Below are positions 14,509 through 21,984 of a DNA stretch of 64,000 bases, one piece after another. Position numbers and translations under genes: made by a program. Source of the DNA: Caulobacteraceae bacterium (lineage in GTDB: Bacteria; Pseudomonadota; Alphaproteobacteria; Caulobacterales; Caulobacteraceae); assembly GCA_947475735.1 (NCBI GenBank), contig CANJLQ010000003.1, forward strand, positions 1 to 64,000, given 5' to 3'. Position 1 is the stretch's first letter. Every line of letters starts with the position of its first letter. The notes below the pieces were generated by a model that was given only the letters and a program-made list of their open reading frames with translations, was not told where the DNA came from and did no database searches.

Positions 14509-16995
14509 ATGAGCGATCGCCCGACCGGCCAGGCTCCCTCCCGCGTCGTCGCGGTCCTGGGGCCGACCAACACCGGCAAGACCCATCTGGCGGTCGAGCG
14601 TATGCTGGGCCATGCGTCCGGGATGATCGGCCTGCCGCTGCGTCTGCTGGCGCGCGAGGTCTATGAGCGGATCGTGCGGGCGCGGGGCCAGAACTCCGTC
14701 GCCCTGATCACCGGCGAGGAGAAGATCATCCCGCCGCGCCCCGCCTATTTCGTCTGCACGGTCGAGGCCATGCCGATGGAGCGGGACGTCGAGTTCCTGG
14801 CTGTCGACGAGATCCAGCTGGCCGCCGATCCCGAGCGCGGCCACGTCTTCACCAGCCGCCTGCTGCACGCCCGGGGCCGGTTCGAGACCATGTTCCTGGG
14901 GGCCGGCACCATGGCGCCCCTGATCCGTCGCCTGATCCCTGACGTCGAGATCGTCAGCCGCGAACGCCTCTCCAGTCTGACCTACGCCGGGTCCAAGAAG
15001 CTGACCCGCCTGCCGCGCCGCTCGGCCATCGTCGCGTTCAGCACGGAACAAGTCTACGCCATCGCCGAGCTGATCCGCCGTCAGAGGGGCGGCGCCGCCG
15101 TCGTCATGGGCAGCCTCAGCCCCCGCACCCGCAACGCCCAGGTGGCCCTGTTCCAGTCCGGCGAGGTCGACTTCCTGGTCGCCACCGACGCCATCGGCAT
15201 GGGGCTGAACATGGACGTCGACCATGTCGCCTTCGCAGGGCTTCGCAAGTTCGATGGCCGCCGCACGCGCTGGCTCCACGCCCACGAGATCGCCCAGATC
15301 GCCGGCCGCGCCGGCCGCCACATCCGCGACGGCACGTTCGGGGTGACGGGCGAGGCCGAGGAGCTGGATGAGGACCTGGTCGGCCAGGTCGTCGACCACC
15401 GGTTCGACCCCGTCCAGGCCATCGAGTGGAGGAACGCCCGGCTGGACTTCGACAGCCTGCCCGACCTGCTGCGCTCTCTGGTCCAGACCCCCGGCGTCCC
15501 CGGCCTGAAATTGACCGGACAGGCGCTGGACGAGACCCTGCTCCGCCGCGCCATGCTCGACGACGAGATCAAGCGCATCGGCCGCTCGCGCGGGACCGTC
15601 ATGCGCCTGTGGGAAGCGTGCCAGCTGCCGGACTTCCAGAAGACGACGCTGGATGAACACGCCCGTCTGTCGCGCGACGTCTTCCGCGCCCTGACCAGCA
15701 GCCGGGGCCGCCTGACCGACGACTGGTTCGCCCCGCGCTTCGCCGAAGTCGACCGCGACGACGGCCAGATCGACCAGCTGTCGGCCCGGCTCGCGGGCGT
15801 GCGCACCCTGTCCTACATCGCCAACCGCCCCGACTGGGTCGCCGACGCCAAGGCTTGGCGCGAGCGGACCCGCGCCCTGGAAGACCGCCTGTCCGACGTG
15901 CTGCACGAGCGCCTGACCGCCCGCTTCGTCGACCGCAAGACCACCGCCCTGATGCGCTCGCTTCACGACCGCGAGGCGACGCTGGCCGAAGTCGCGGGCG
16001 ACGGCGTCGTCACCGTCGACGGCGAGGCCGTGGGCCATCTGGAGGGCGCCCGTTTCTCCGCGTCTGCCGGCGGCTCCGCCCTTGCCGACCGCACGTTGAA
16101 GACCGCGGCCCTCCGCGCCGTCGGGCCCGAGATCGCGCGCCGCCTCGGCCGCCTCGCCGCCGACGCCGACGCGGCCTTCGCCGTCACGCCCCAGGGCGAT
16201 GTCCTGTGGCAGGGGGCGCTCGCGGCCCGTATCATCGGCGGCGATCCTTTCAGCGCCCGCATCCGCCTGATCGGAGACCTGGGCCCCCGGGCCGCGCGTG
16301 ACCGGGCCCAGCGCCGCATCGAGGCCTTCCTGTCGTCGGAGGCCGGCCGGGCGCTGCGCGATCTCCGCCGTCTGAAGACCGCCATCGAAACCGGCACCCT
16401 GACCGGTCTGCCGCGCGGCCTGGCCTTCCGCCTGGTCGAGGCCGGGGGGGTCATCGATCGCCACGACGTCGAGCGCGACCTGGCCGCGCTCAGCCATGCC
16501 GAACGTCGCACGCTGAAGACCTTCGCCGTCCGTATCGGCGTCCACTCCGTCTGGCTGCCCGGCGTGCTGAAACCCCGCGGCCGCACCCTGGCCCAGGCGT
16601 TCGTCGCGGCGGAACCGTTCCGTCCCCGCCCTGAGGGACTGACAGTCATAACAGCCCCCGCGCCCAGCCCCCGCGCCCTGTCCGCCCACGGCTTTCGCGC
16701 CGTTGGCCGCGTCGCCGCGCCGGTCGAAGCCCTGGAGCGTCTGGCGGACCACAGGCGCGCGGCGGGCAAGGCCGACCTGCCCCATGCGGCCCTCGCCGAC
16801 CTTGGCTGGACCGCTTCAGAGGCCCGGGCCATCCTCGGTGCTCTGCGGGTTCCCCGAGCCAAACAGCCCGACCGCCCCGACCGTCCGGTCGCGCCACCTA
16901 AGGACTCGCCCTTCGCCGCCCTCGCTGCCCTGACCACCCCACCCGCTCCGGTCAGGCGAAAGCGCCGGCGCCCTAAGCCCGCCCAGCGCGCCTGA
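14509..16995 (+). CDS. Suv3-like superfamily 2 RNA helicase
   Basis: An 828-residue helicase. Walker A is GPTNTGKT (18-25), motif II is DEIQ (about residue 103) as in mitochondrial SUV3, and motif VI is QIAGRAGRH. The two RecA domains cover about residues 10-325. A long C-terminal part (about 330-790) and a basic Lys/Arg tail follow. SUV3 relatives unwind RNA in the mitochondrial degradosome; the bacterial role is less well defined but is thought to be in RNA turnover. It leads a run of genes that continues to the MFS and S4 genes. Confidence 0.9.
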   Translation: MSDRPTGQAPSRVVAVLGPTNTGKTHLAVERMLGHASGMIGLPLRLLAREVYERIVRARGQNSVALITGEEKIIPPRPAYFVCTVEAMPMERDVEFLAVDEIQLAADPERGHVFTSRLLHARGRFETMFLGAGTMAPLIRRLIPDVEIVSRERLSSLTYAGSKKLTRLPRRSAIVAFSTEQVYAIAELIRRQRGGAAVVMGSLSPRTRNAQVALFQSGEVDFLVATDAIGMGLNMDVDHVAFAGLRKFDGRRTRWLHAHEIAQIAGRAGRHIRDGTFGVTGEAEELDEDLVGQVVDHRFDPVQAIEWRNARLDFDSLPDLLRSLVQTPGVPGLKLTGQALDETLLRRAMLDDEIKRIGRSRGTVMRLWEACQLPDFQKTTLDEHARLSRDVFRALTSSRGRLTDDWFAPRFAEVDRDDGQIDQLSARLAGVRTLSYIANRPDWVADAKAWRERTRALEDRLSDVLHERLTARFVDRKTTALMRSLHDREATLAEVAGDGVVTVDGEAVGHLEGARFSASAGGSALADRTLKTAALRAVGPEIARRLGRLAADADAAFAVTPQGDVLWQGALAARIIGGDPFSARIRLIGDLGPRAARDRAQRRIEAFLSSEAGRALRDLRRLKTAIETGTLTGLPRGLAFRLVEAGGVIDRHDVERDLAALSHAERRTLKTFAVRIGVHSVWLPGVLKPRGRTLAQAFVAAEPFRPRPEGLTVITAPAPSPRALSAHGFRAVGRVAAPVEALERLADHRRAAGKADLPHAALADLGWTASEARAILGALRVPRAKQPDRPDRPVAPPKDSPFAALAALTTPPAPVRRKRRRPKPAQRA

Positions 16996-17003
16996 GACCG
17001 TTC

Positions 17004-18368
17004 ATGGCCACCCCCAGCCCCATGCGGGCCTTCTACGCTCTGCTGGCCAACAACGCGGTCGCGGGCGTGACCAACTTCACCGTCTGGTTCGCCATCACCT
17101 TCTGGGTGTTCCTGGAGACCCGCTCGGTCTTCGCCACCGGCATGATCGCGGGCGTCTTCCTGGTCCTGACGGCGGGCTTTGCCGTCTGGTTCGGCAGCCT
17201 GGTGGACCACTATCCCAAGACCCGGGTCATGCGGGGCTCCAGCCTGGCCTCGCTGGCCTTCTACGTCCTGTCGCTGGGCCTGCTGCTGGCTACGCCCGAG
17301 GCCGCTTTCCGCGAGGTGGCACAGCCCCAGCTCTGGATCCTGATCGGTCTCGTCATGCTCGGCGTCATTGCCGGCAACGTCCGCAACATCGCGCTTCCGA
17401 CGCTGGTCACCCTGCTGGTCCCCGAGGATCGCCGCGACAAGGCCAACGGCCTGGTCGGGATGGCGACCGGCATCGGCTTTCTGACGACCTCGGTGATCTC
17501 CGGCCTGCTGGTCGCCTGGGCCGGGATGGTCGGGGCCTTGGCCGTCGCGATCAGCCTGACAGTGCTCGTTATCCTGCACATCCTGACCGTCCGCGTCCCC
17601 GCCGCCGCCCAGACCGCCGCGTCCGACACCGGAGCCCCCGCCGACCTCCGGGCCAAGGCGGATCGCCGCATCGACCTCAAGGGCACGCTCAAGGTGGTGG
17701 GCGCGGTCCCGGGCCTGTTCGCCCTGATCCTGTTCGCGGCGTTCAACAACTTCCTGGGCGGCGTCTTCATGGCCCTGATGGACGCCTATGGTCTGTCGCT
17801 GATGCCGGTGCAGTCCTGGGGCTTTCTGTGGGCGACGATCTCGGTAGCCTTCATCGTCTCGGGCCTCGTGATCGCCAAGGTCGGACTTGGGCCCCGGCCC
17901 CTGCGCACCCTGCTGGTCGTCAATCTGATCATGTGGAGCGTGGCCTCGGTCTTCACGCTCCAGACCTCCATCCCGCTGCTGGCTGTCGGCTGCGCCATCT
18001 GGATGTTTCTGGGTCCATGGGCCGAGGCAGCAGAGCAGACCACCCTGCAGAGGGTTGTCCCCTACGAGCGCCAGGGCCGGGTCTTTGGCTTCGCCCAGTC
18101 CGTCGAGCAGTCCGCCTCGCCCCTCACCGCCTTTCTGATCGGGCCTCTGACGCAGTTCGTCGTCATCCCCTTCATGACCGACGGAGCGGGGGCGCGCACG
18201 ATCGGCCCCTGGTTCGGCACCGGCGCAGACCGGGGAATGGCGCTGGTGTTCACCGTCGCGGGACTGTGCGGTGTGATCCTGACGATCCTGGCATTCACGT
18301 CGCGCGCCTATCGCCGCCTGTCGGCCGCATATGCCCAGGATCCGGCCACGGACACCGCTCGCCCATGA
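17004..18368 (+). CDS. Major facilitator superfamily transporter
   Basis: A 454-residue protein with 12 predicted membrane helices. It has a loop (about 195-220) with charged residues between the halves, and a second-half motif RQGRVFGFAQSVEQ typical of MFS_3/enterobactin-exporter-like permeases. The substrate is unknown. It begins 8 nt after the helicase stop and overlaps the S4 gene by ATGA, so it sits inside an operon whose other members are RNA-related. Confidence 0.9.
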   Translation: MATPSPMRAFYALLANNAVAGVTNFTVWFAITFWVFLETRSVFATGMIAGVFLVLTAGFAVWFGSLVDHYPKTRVMRGSSLASLAFYVLSLGLLLATPEAAFREVAQPQLWILIGLVMLGVIAGNVRNIALPTLVTLLVPEDRRDKANGLVGMATGIGFLTTSVISGLLVAWAGMVGALAVAISLTVLVILHILTVRVPAAAQTAASDTGAPADLRAKADRRIDLKGTLKVVGAVPGLFALILFAAFNNFLGGVFMALMDAYGLSLMPVQSWGFLWATISVAFIVSGLVIAKVGLGPRPLRTLLVVNLIMWSVASVFTLQTSIPLLAVGCAIWMFLGPWAEAAEQTTLQRVVPYERQGRVFGFAQSVEQSASPLTAFLIGPLTQFVVIPFMTDGAGARTIGPWFGTGADRGMALVFTVAGLCGVILTILAFTSRAYRRLSAAYAQDPATDTARP

Positions 18369-18655
18369 CCGTCGAGACCTGTCGCATAGACGTGTGGCTG
18401 TGGCGGGCGCGGTTCGCCAAGACCCGATCCCTGGCGGCCGCCCTGGTCGAGCGGGGCGCGGTCCGGCTGACGCACAATGGCGCTCAGGTCCGGCTCGACA
18501 AGCCCAGCCGCACGGTCCACGTCGGCGACGGCATGGTCTTCGCCATTGCGGGGCGCTTCATCGAACTGACGGTCGAGGGCATCGGGGACCGGCGCGGCCC
18601 CCCGGACGAGGCTCGGGCCCTCTATCGCCTGATCGGCGACGAAGGGCCCGGCTGA
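18365..18655 (+). CDS. S4-domain RNA-binding protein (Hsp15-like)
   Basis: A 96-residue protein whose first 60 residues form an S4 RNA-binding domain (RIDVWLWRARFAKTRSLAAALVERGAVR region). This matches the heat-shock protein 15 family, which in E. coli recycles stalled 50S subunits with attached nascent chain. The C-terminal tail is short and charged. Translation is coupled to the MFS gene (ATGA overlap). In related genomes this gene commonly follows the Suv3-like helicase and precedes fdxA and carD, as it does here apart from the MFS and YceI genes. Confidence 0.88.
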   Translation: MTVETCRIDVWLWRARFAKTRSLAAALVERGAVRLTHNGAQVRLDKPSRTVHVGDGMVFAIAGRFIELTVEGIGDRRGPPDEARALYRLIGDEGPG

Positions 18656-18661
18656 GGCCCC

Positions 18662-19294
18662 TTACTCGACGATGTTGAACTCGCCCTCGATGTGCAGTTC
18701 GACCTCGTCGGAGATCGCAGGCAGGGCGTAGTTGATGCCGAACTCCGAGCGCTTGATCGTCGCCTCGCCGTCGAAGCCGGCCTTGTAGGCCCCCATGGCG
18801 GTGCCGGCCTGGTTGAACTCGACCTCGATCGTCACGGGTCGCGTCACGCCGCGCAGGGTCAGGTCGCCGACCACCGTCGCCTCGGTGGGATCATCGGCGT
18901 CCACCGTCACGGAGCGCGACACGAAGGTGGCCGTCGGGTGGTTGGCGGTGTCGAAGAAGTCCGCCGTCTGCAGATGCGCCTTCAGTCGATCGTCGTTCGG
19001 GGCCACGTCGGTCAGCGGAATGGTCGCCGTCAGGGTGCTCGCAGATGGATTGGCGGGGTCCAGCGTCAACTGCGCCTGCACGTTCACGAATTGACCGTAG
19101 TAGGTCGAAAAGCCCAGGTGATTGACGGACCAGGTGATCTTGCCGTGGCTGGAATCCAGGGCGTAATCGCCCGCGCGCACCTCGGTCGGGTTTTGCGTCA
19201 GGGCGGCCTGAGCGACCACGGCACCGCCGGTGACGGTTACGGCGGCGGCGGCAACGAGGGCCAGTCGGCTGGGGCGGAACGTCGATACAGTCAT
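18662..19294 (-). CDS. YceI family periplasmic lipid-binding protein
   Basis: A 210-residue protein with a signal peptide (cleavage near AQAA) and a YceI domain (about residues 40-205). Visible motifs include SSHGKITWSVNHLGFSTYYG near the start of the domain and TLRGVTRPVTI. YceI proteins are lipocalin-like beta-barrels that bind polyprenyl chains. The gene is inserted on the minus strand between the S4 and fdxA genes, breaking the usual order. Confidence 0.93.
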   Translation of the reverse strand: MTVSTFRPSRLALVAAAAVTVTGGAVVAQAALTQNPTEVRAGDYALDSSHGKITWSVNHLGFSTYYGQFVNVQAQLTLDPANPSASTLTATIPLTDVAPNDDRLKAHLQTADFFDTANHPTATFVSRSVTVDADDPTEATVVGDLTLRGVTRPVTIEVEFNQAGTAMGAYKAGFDGEATIKRSEFGINYALPAISDEVELHIEGEFNIVE

Positions 19295-19399
19295 GGGTCT
19301 CTCCGGTCGGGATAGGATCAGCCGCGCCAATCCGCAGCCGTGTCGGTAACAGTTGGGGCCCCGCTCCCGTTCCGCAAGGTGTCCGAGACTTCGCATCGG

Positions 19400-19428
19400 T
19401 TGACAGTCCGCCCGCGTCCGGCCATCTC
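19400..19428 (+). promoter_or_regulatory. Candidate promoter of fdxA
   Basis: A perfect TTGACA (19400-19405) is followed after 15-17 bp by GCCATCTC (19421-19428), which matches 6 of 8 positions of the Caulobacter -10 consensus GCTANAWC. It lies about 40 bp before the fdxA start. Confidence 0.5.
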
Positions 19429-19465
19429 GGGAGCCGCTGAGCCTCAAGGACCGACCCGCCCGCCC

Positions 19466-19807
19466 ATGACCTACATCGTCACCGACGCTTGCGTGAAATG
19501 TAAGTTCATGGACTGCGTGGAGGTCTGCCCCGTGGACTGCTTCTACGAGGGCGAGAACTTCCTCGCGATCGCGCCGGACGAATGCATCGACTGCGGCGTC
19601 TGCGAGCCCGAATGCCCCGTCGATGCCATCAAGCCCGACACCGAGGACGAACCGGACGGCAAGTGGCTTCAGATCAACGCCCAATACGCCCGCGTCTGGC
19701 CCAACATTACCGTCAAAGGCACGCCGCCCGCCGACCGCGAGCAGTACGAGCGCGAGACCGGAAAGTTCGAGAAATACTTTTCGGCGGAGCCCGGCAAGGG
19801 TTCCTGA
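19466..19807 (+). CDS. fdxA: 7Fe ferredoxin FdxA
   Basis: A 113-residue soluble ferredoxin. The N-terminal cluster motif (Cys9, Cys12, Cys17, Cys21, Cys25 region) has the spacing of a [3Fe-4S]/[4Fe-4S] protein, and the second motif is [14 protein letters not shown]-terminal extension of about 45 residues is typical of the Azotobacter FdI/FdxA type. It serves as a low-potential electron carrier. The frame extends upstream to 19340, but ATG 19466 gives the family N-terminus MTYIVTDAC. carD follows after 303 bp. Confidence 0.95.
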   Translation: MTYIVTDACVKCKFMDCVEVCPVDCFYEGENFLAIAPDECIDCGVCEPECPVDAIKPDTEDEPDGKWLQINAQYARVWPNITVKGTPPADREQYERETGKFEKYFSAEPGKGS

Positions 19808-20110
19808 AGCCTGACCATAGCCGGGTCGGGAATCTCGTCCGCGTGGCCGTCGCCGCACGCGACGTTTTGAAATTCCGCATTTTTGTGATAGCTTCTCCGC
19901 ATTGGGTCGGGCGGTCTGCGTTTTTCACGCGCCGCCCGCGTTTGCGACAGAATCCCGCCCATGAAGGCGGGATCGGCCAGAGGTTGGGTGATCCGTTTCC
20001 ACGACTGACAACTGAGTTCGCGCATCGGCGATGTCTCCGTCGCCGGGCCTTAGAGCAATTGTCGCCGTGCCTTCGCGTCCCTCCGTCCCTGCGTCCGGGA
20101 AAGGAATGAC
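19808..20110 (+). other. Intergenic region between fdxA and carD
   Basis: No gene is visible. An 8-bp hairpin ATCCCGCC/GGCGGGAT (19952-19973) lies in the middle without a T run. A TTGAAA (19867-19872) followed by TGATAGC could be part of the carD promoter, but spacing is poor. GGGAAAGGA ahead of the carD ATG is a good ribosome site. Confidence 0.45.
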
Positions 20111-20662
20111 ATGACGAACAAGACTGGTCTGGAATTCAAGGTTGGCGACGCCGTCGTCTATCCGGCGCACGGCGTCGGCAAGGTCGCGGCCATCGAGACC
20201 CAGGAAGTCGCGGGCATGTCGCTGGAGGTCTACGTCGTGACCTTCGACCACGAGAAGATGACCCTGCGCGTCCCGACCAAGAAGGCCAAGACCGCCGGTC
20301 TGCGCACCCTGGCCGCCGAGGACACCGTGTCCAAGGCCCTGACGGTGCTCAAGGGCCGCGCCCGCATCAAGCGTACGATGTGGAGCCGCCGCGCCCAGGA
20401 ATACGAAGCCAAGATCAACTCCGGCGACCTGATCTCGATCGCCGAGGTGGTCCGCGACCTGCACCGCGCCGACAGCCAGCCGGAACAGTCCTATTCCGAG
20501 CGCCAGCTGTACGAATCGGCCCTGGACCGCATGGCCCGCGAGGTCGCCGCCGCCAACCGCATCGACAAGGACGCCGCCGTGGCCCTGCTCGGCAAGTCCC
20601 TCAGCGCCAAGAAGGCCAACCAGCCCGTGGCGGAAGACGCGGAAGAAGCCGAAGCCGCCTGA
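20111..20662 (+). CDS. CarD/CdnL family transcriptional regulator
   Basis: A 183-residue protein with the N-terminal CarD/TRCF RNA-polymerase-interacting domain (about 8-65, starting FKVGDAVVYPAHGVGKV) and an alpha-helical DNA-binding C-terminal part (about 70-160). In Caulobacter CdnL stabilises open complexes at rRNA and biosynthetic promoters. The tail after residue 165 is acidic and Ala-rich. A strong terminator follows at 20690. Confidence 0.95.
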   Translation: MTNKTGLEFKVGDAVVYPAHGVGKVAAIETQEVAGMSLEVYVVTFDHEKMTLRVPTKKAKTAGLRTLAAEDTVSKALTVLKGRARIKRTMWSRRAQEYEAKINSGDLISIAEVVRDLHRADSQPEQSYSERQLYESALDRMAREVAAANRIDKDAAVALLGKSLSAKKANQPVAEDAEEAEAA

Positions 20663-20689
20663 TCCAGGCGACATCGCGGATATGACAAA

Positions 20690-20718
20690 GGCCCGGTGGA
20701 AACACCGGGCCTTTTTTT
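20690..20718 (+). terminator. Intrinsic terminator of carD
   Basis: The 9-bp stem GGCCCGGTG/CACCGGGCC has a GAAA tetraloop and is followed by seven T (20712-20718). Confidence 0.95.
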
Positions 20719-20722
20719 CTTG

Positions 20723-20903
20723 CCTTCTCCCCTTGCGGGAGAAGGTGGCCGCGAAGCGGACGGATGAGGGGTGACAGGCGACGGTATCGATGACGGAGCA
20801 ACCACCGCGAAACGTCGAAGGCGGGTCTCACCCCTCATCCTATCGCGCCAAGGCGACGGCTACGCCGTCGGGCGCGATTTCCTTCTCCCGCAAGGGGAGA
20901 AGG
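20723..20903. repeat. Composite inverted-repeat element (REP/BIME-like)
   Basis: The outer arms at 20723-20745 and 20881-20903 are exact reverse complements over 23 bp, and each arm is itself nearly palindromic (CCTTCTCCC ... GGGAGAAGG). Inner arms GGATGAGGGGTGA (about 20762-20774) and its complement (about 20828-20840) pair as well, with a further GACGGC/GCCGTC hairpin inside the right half. There is no coding content. It lies right after the carD terminator and before the 3' end of the convergent DUF3617 gene. Confidence 0.85.
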
Positions 20904-20912
20904 ACGCGGACG

Positions 20913-21383
20913 TCAGAAATACTCCGCCCCCGCAGGGCATTGCGACGCCAGCCGCCGCGCCGTGATCGACGCCGGCAGATACGGCGTGCCGCGCGCCAAC
21001 TGGGCTCCGCCGCTGAACCGGAAGGCTTCGGGCTCATAGGTGCCCCGCAGCCGCACATTCACACGGCGGCCCCGCGGATCGGTGCAGACGCCCTCGAACC
21101 GGGTGCGACCACCGCCGACCTCGCGCACCGGATACTCGCAGCGCCAGCGCCGGGTCGACAGACCGCCGAAGAAGCGGTTGATCTCGCTGGGCCGCACGCA
21201 TTTCTGCTCGGTATCGCGGATGCCGACGGCGCTTGTCGTGTACTCCCAATAACCGGGCAACACTTCGGTGGCCGAGGCCTGGGCCTGGGGCGCGGAGGCC
21301 GGAGCGGCCAGCAGGGCCGCGCCCGCGACCGCAGGCGCGGCGACGGCAAGGATGCGTAGAACAAGAGTGGGCATGGTCATCAT
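20913..21383 (-). CDS. DUF3617 family exported protein
   Basis: A 156-residue protein with a signal peptide (cleavage after the Ala/Pro-rich stretch near residue 35). The DUF3617 layout is visible: PGYWEYTTS, then QKCVRPSEINRFF, a central Cys in WRCEY, GVCTD and a C-terminal Cys. Family function is unknown. GGGGGA lies 7 bp ahead of the first of several ATGs, which decides the start. It is convergent with carD and divergent from rpmB. Confidence 0.82.
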   Translation of the reverse strand: MMTMPTLVLRILAVAAPAVAGAALLAAPASAPQAQASATEVLPGYWEYTTSAVGIRDTEQKCVRPSEINRFFGGLSTRRWRCEYPVREVGGGRTRFEGVCTDPRGRRVNVRLRGTYEPEAFRFSGGAQLARGTPYLPASITARRLASQCPAGAEYF

Positions 21384-21475
21384 GGTCGGTTCCCCCGGAC
21401 AGTCGGGTCATCCTAGTCAATCAATCACGGCGATTGAACGACACATGAACCGGCCGAGGGGCCAGCCCTAAAGCC

Positions 21476-21539
21476 TTGACGGCGGCGAGCGCCTTCGACT
21501 ATACGGCCCCCTCTCGCGCGGAGGGCGTCCTTCCGCGCG
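21476..21539 (+). promoter_or_regulatory. Promoter and 5' hairpin of rpmB
   Basis: TTGACG (21476-21481), 18 bp, then TATACG (21500-21505) make a good housekeeping promoter. Just after the expected start point lies an 8-bp hairpin CGCGCGGA/TCCGCGCG (21515-21522 with 21532-21539), followed by a T-rich stretch (21541-21551). This could stabilise the 5' end or act as a weak attenuator. Confidence 0.6.
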
Positions 21540-21593
21540 CTTTCGTTTCTTGCGCCCCGCCACGCGTGGGCGCCGTGTCCTAAGGATCTGACG

Positions 21594-21887
21594 ATGTCTC
21601 GTCGTTGCGAACTCACCGGCGTCGGCCCGATGGTCGGCCACTCGGTCAGCCACTCGAACATCAAGACCAAGCGCCGGTTCCTGCCGTCGCTCAAGAAGGT
21701 CAAGCTGGCGTCCGAGGCGATGGGCCAGTCCTATACCCTGCGCATCTCCAACGCGGCCCTGCGGACGCTGGACTTCAAGGGCGGCCTGGATCCCTTCATC
21801 GTCAAGGCCAAGGACGAGCAGCTGTCCCTGACGGCCCAGCGCATCAAGCGCCAGGTCAAGGCCAAGCTGGCCGAAGCCGCCGCCTGA
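21594..21887 (+). CDS. rpmB: 50S ribosomal protein L28
   Basis: A 97-residue basic protein starting MSRRCELTG, with GHSVSHSNIKTKRRFLPSL, the conserved L28 core, and a C-terminal alpha tail as in other alphaproteobacteria. It binds 23S rRNA near the exit tunnel. The single-gene unit is bracketed by its own promoter and a terminator at 21914. Confidence 0.97.
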   Translation: MSRRCELTGVGPMVGHSVSHSNIKTKRRFLPSLKKVKLASEAMGQSYTLRISNAALRTLDFKGGLDPFIVKAKDEQLSLTAQRIKRQVKAKLAEAAA

Positions 21888-21913
21888 TCGCGTCGACATT
21901 CTGATCTGACAAG

Positions 21914-21938
21914 GGCCGGTGGAAACACCGGCCTTTTT
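21914..21938 (+). terminator. Intrinsic terminator of rpmB
   Basis: The 8-bp stem GGCCGGTG/CACCGGCC has a GAAA loop and then TTTTT (21934-21938). It is nearly the same design as the carD terminator. Confidence 0.93.
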
Positions 21939-21984
21939 CTTTGCCGGCTTGACCCCACGCCGTCCCCCGTCGTGATGTCTCTCC

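Noticed and set aside
13108..16785. A 1225-codon open frame on the minus strand across the ion-channel and helicase genes
   Set aside because: It is antisense to two well-supported genes, has low-complexity Gly/Ala/Asp/Gln composition typical of GC-rich shadow frames and shows no domain.
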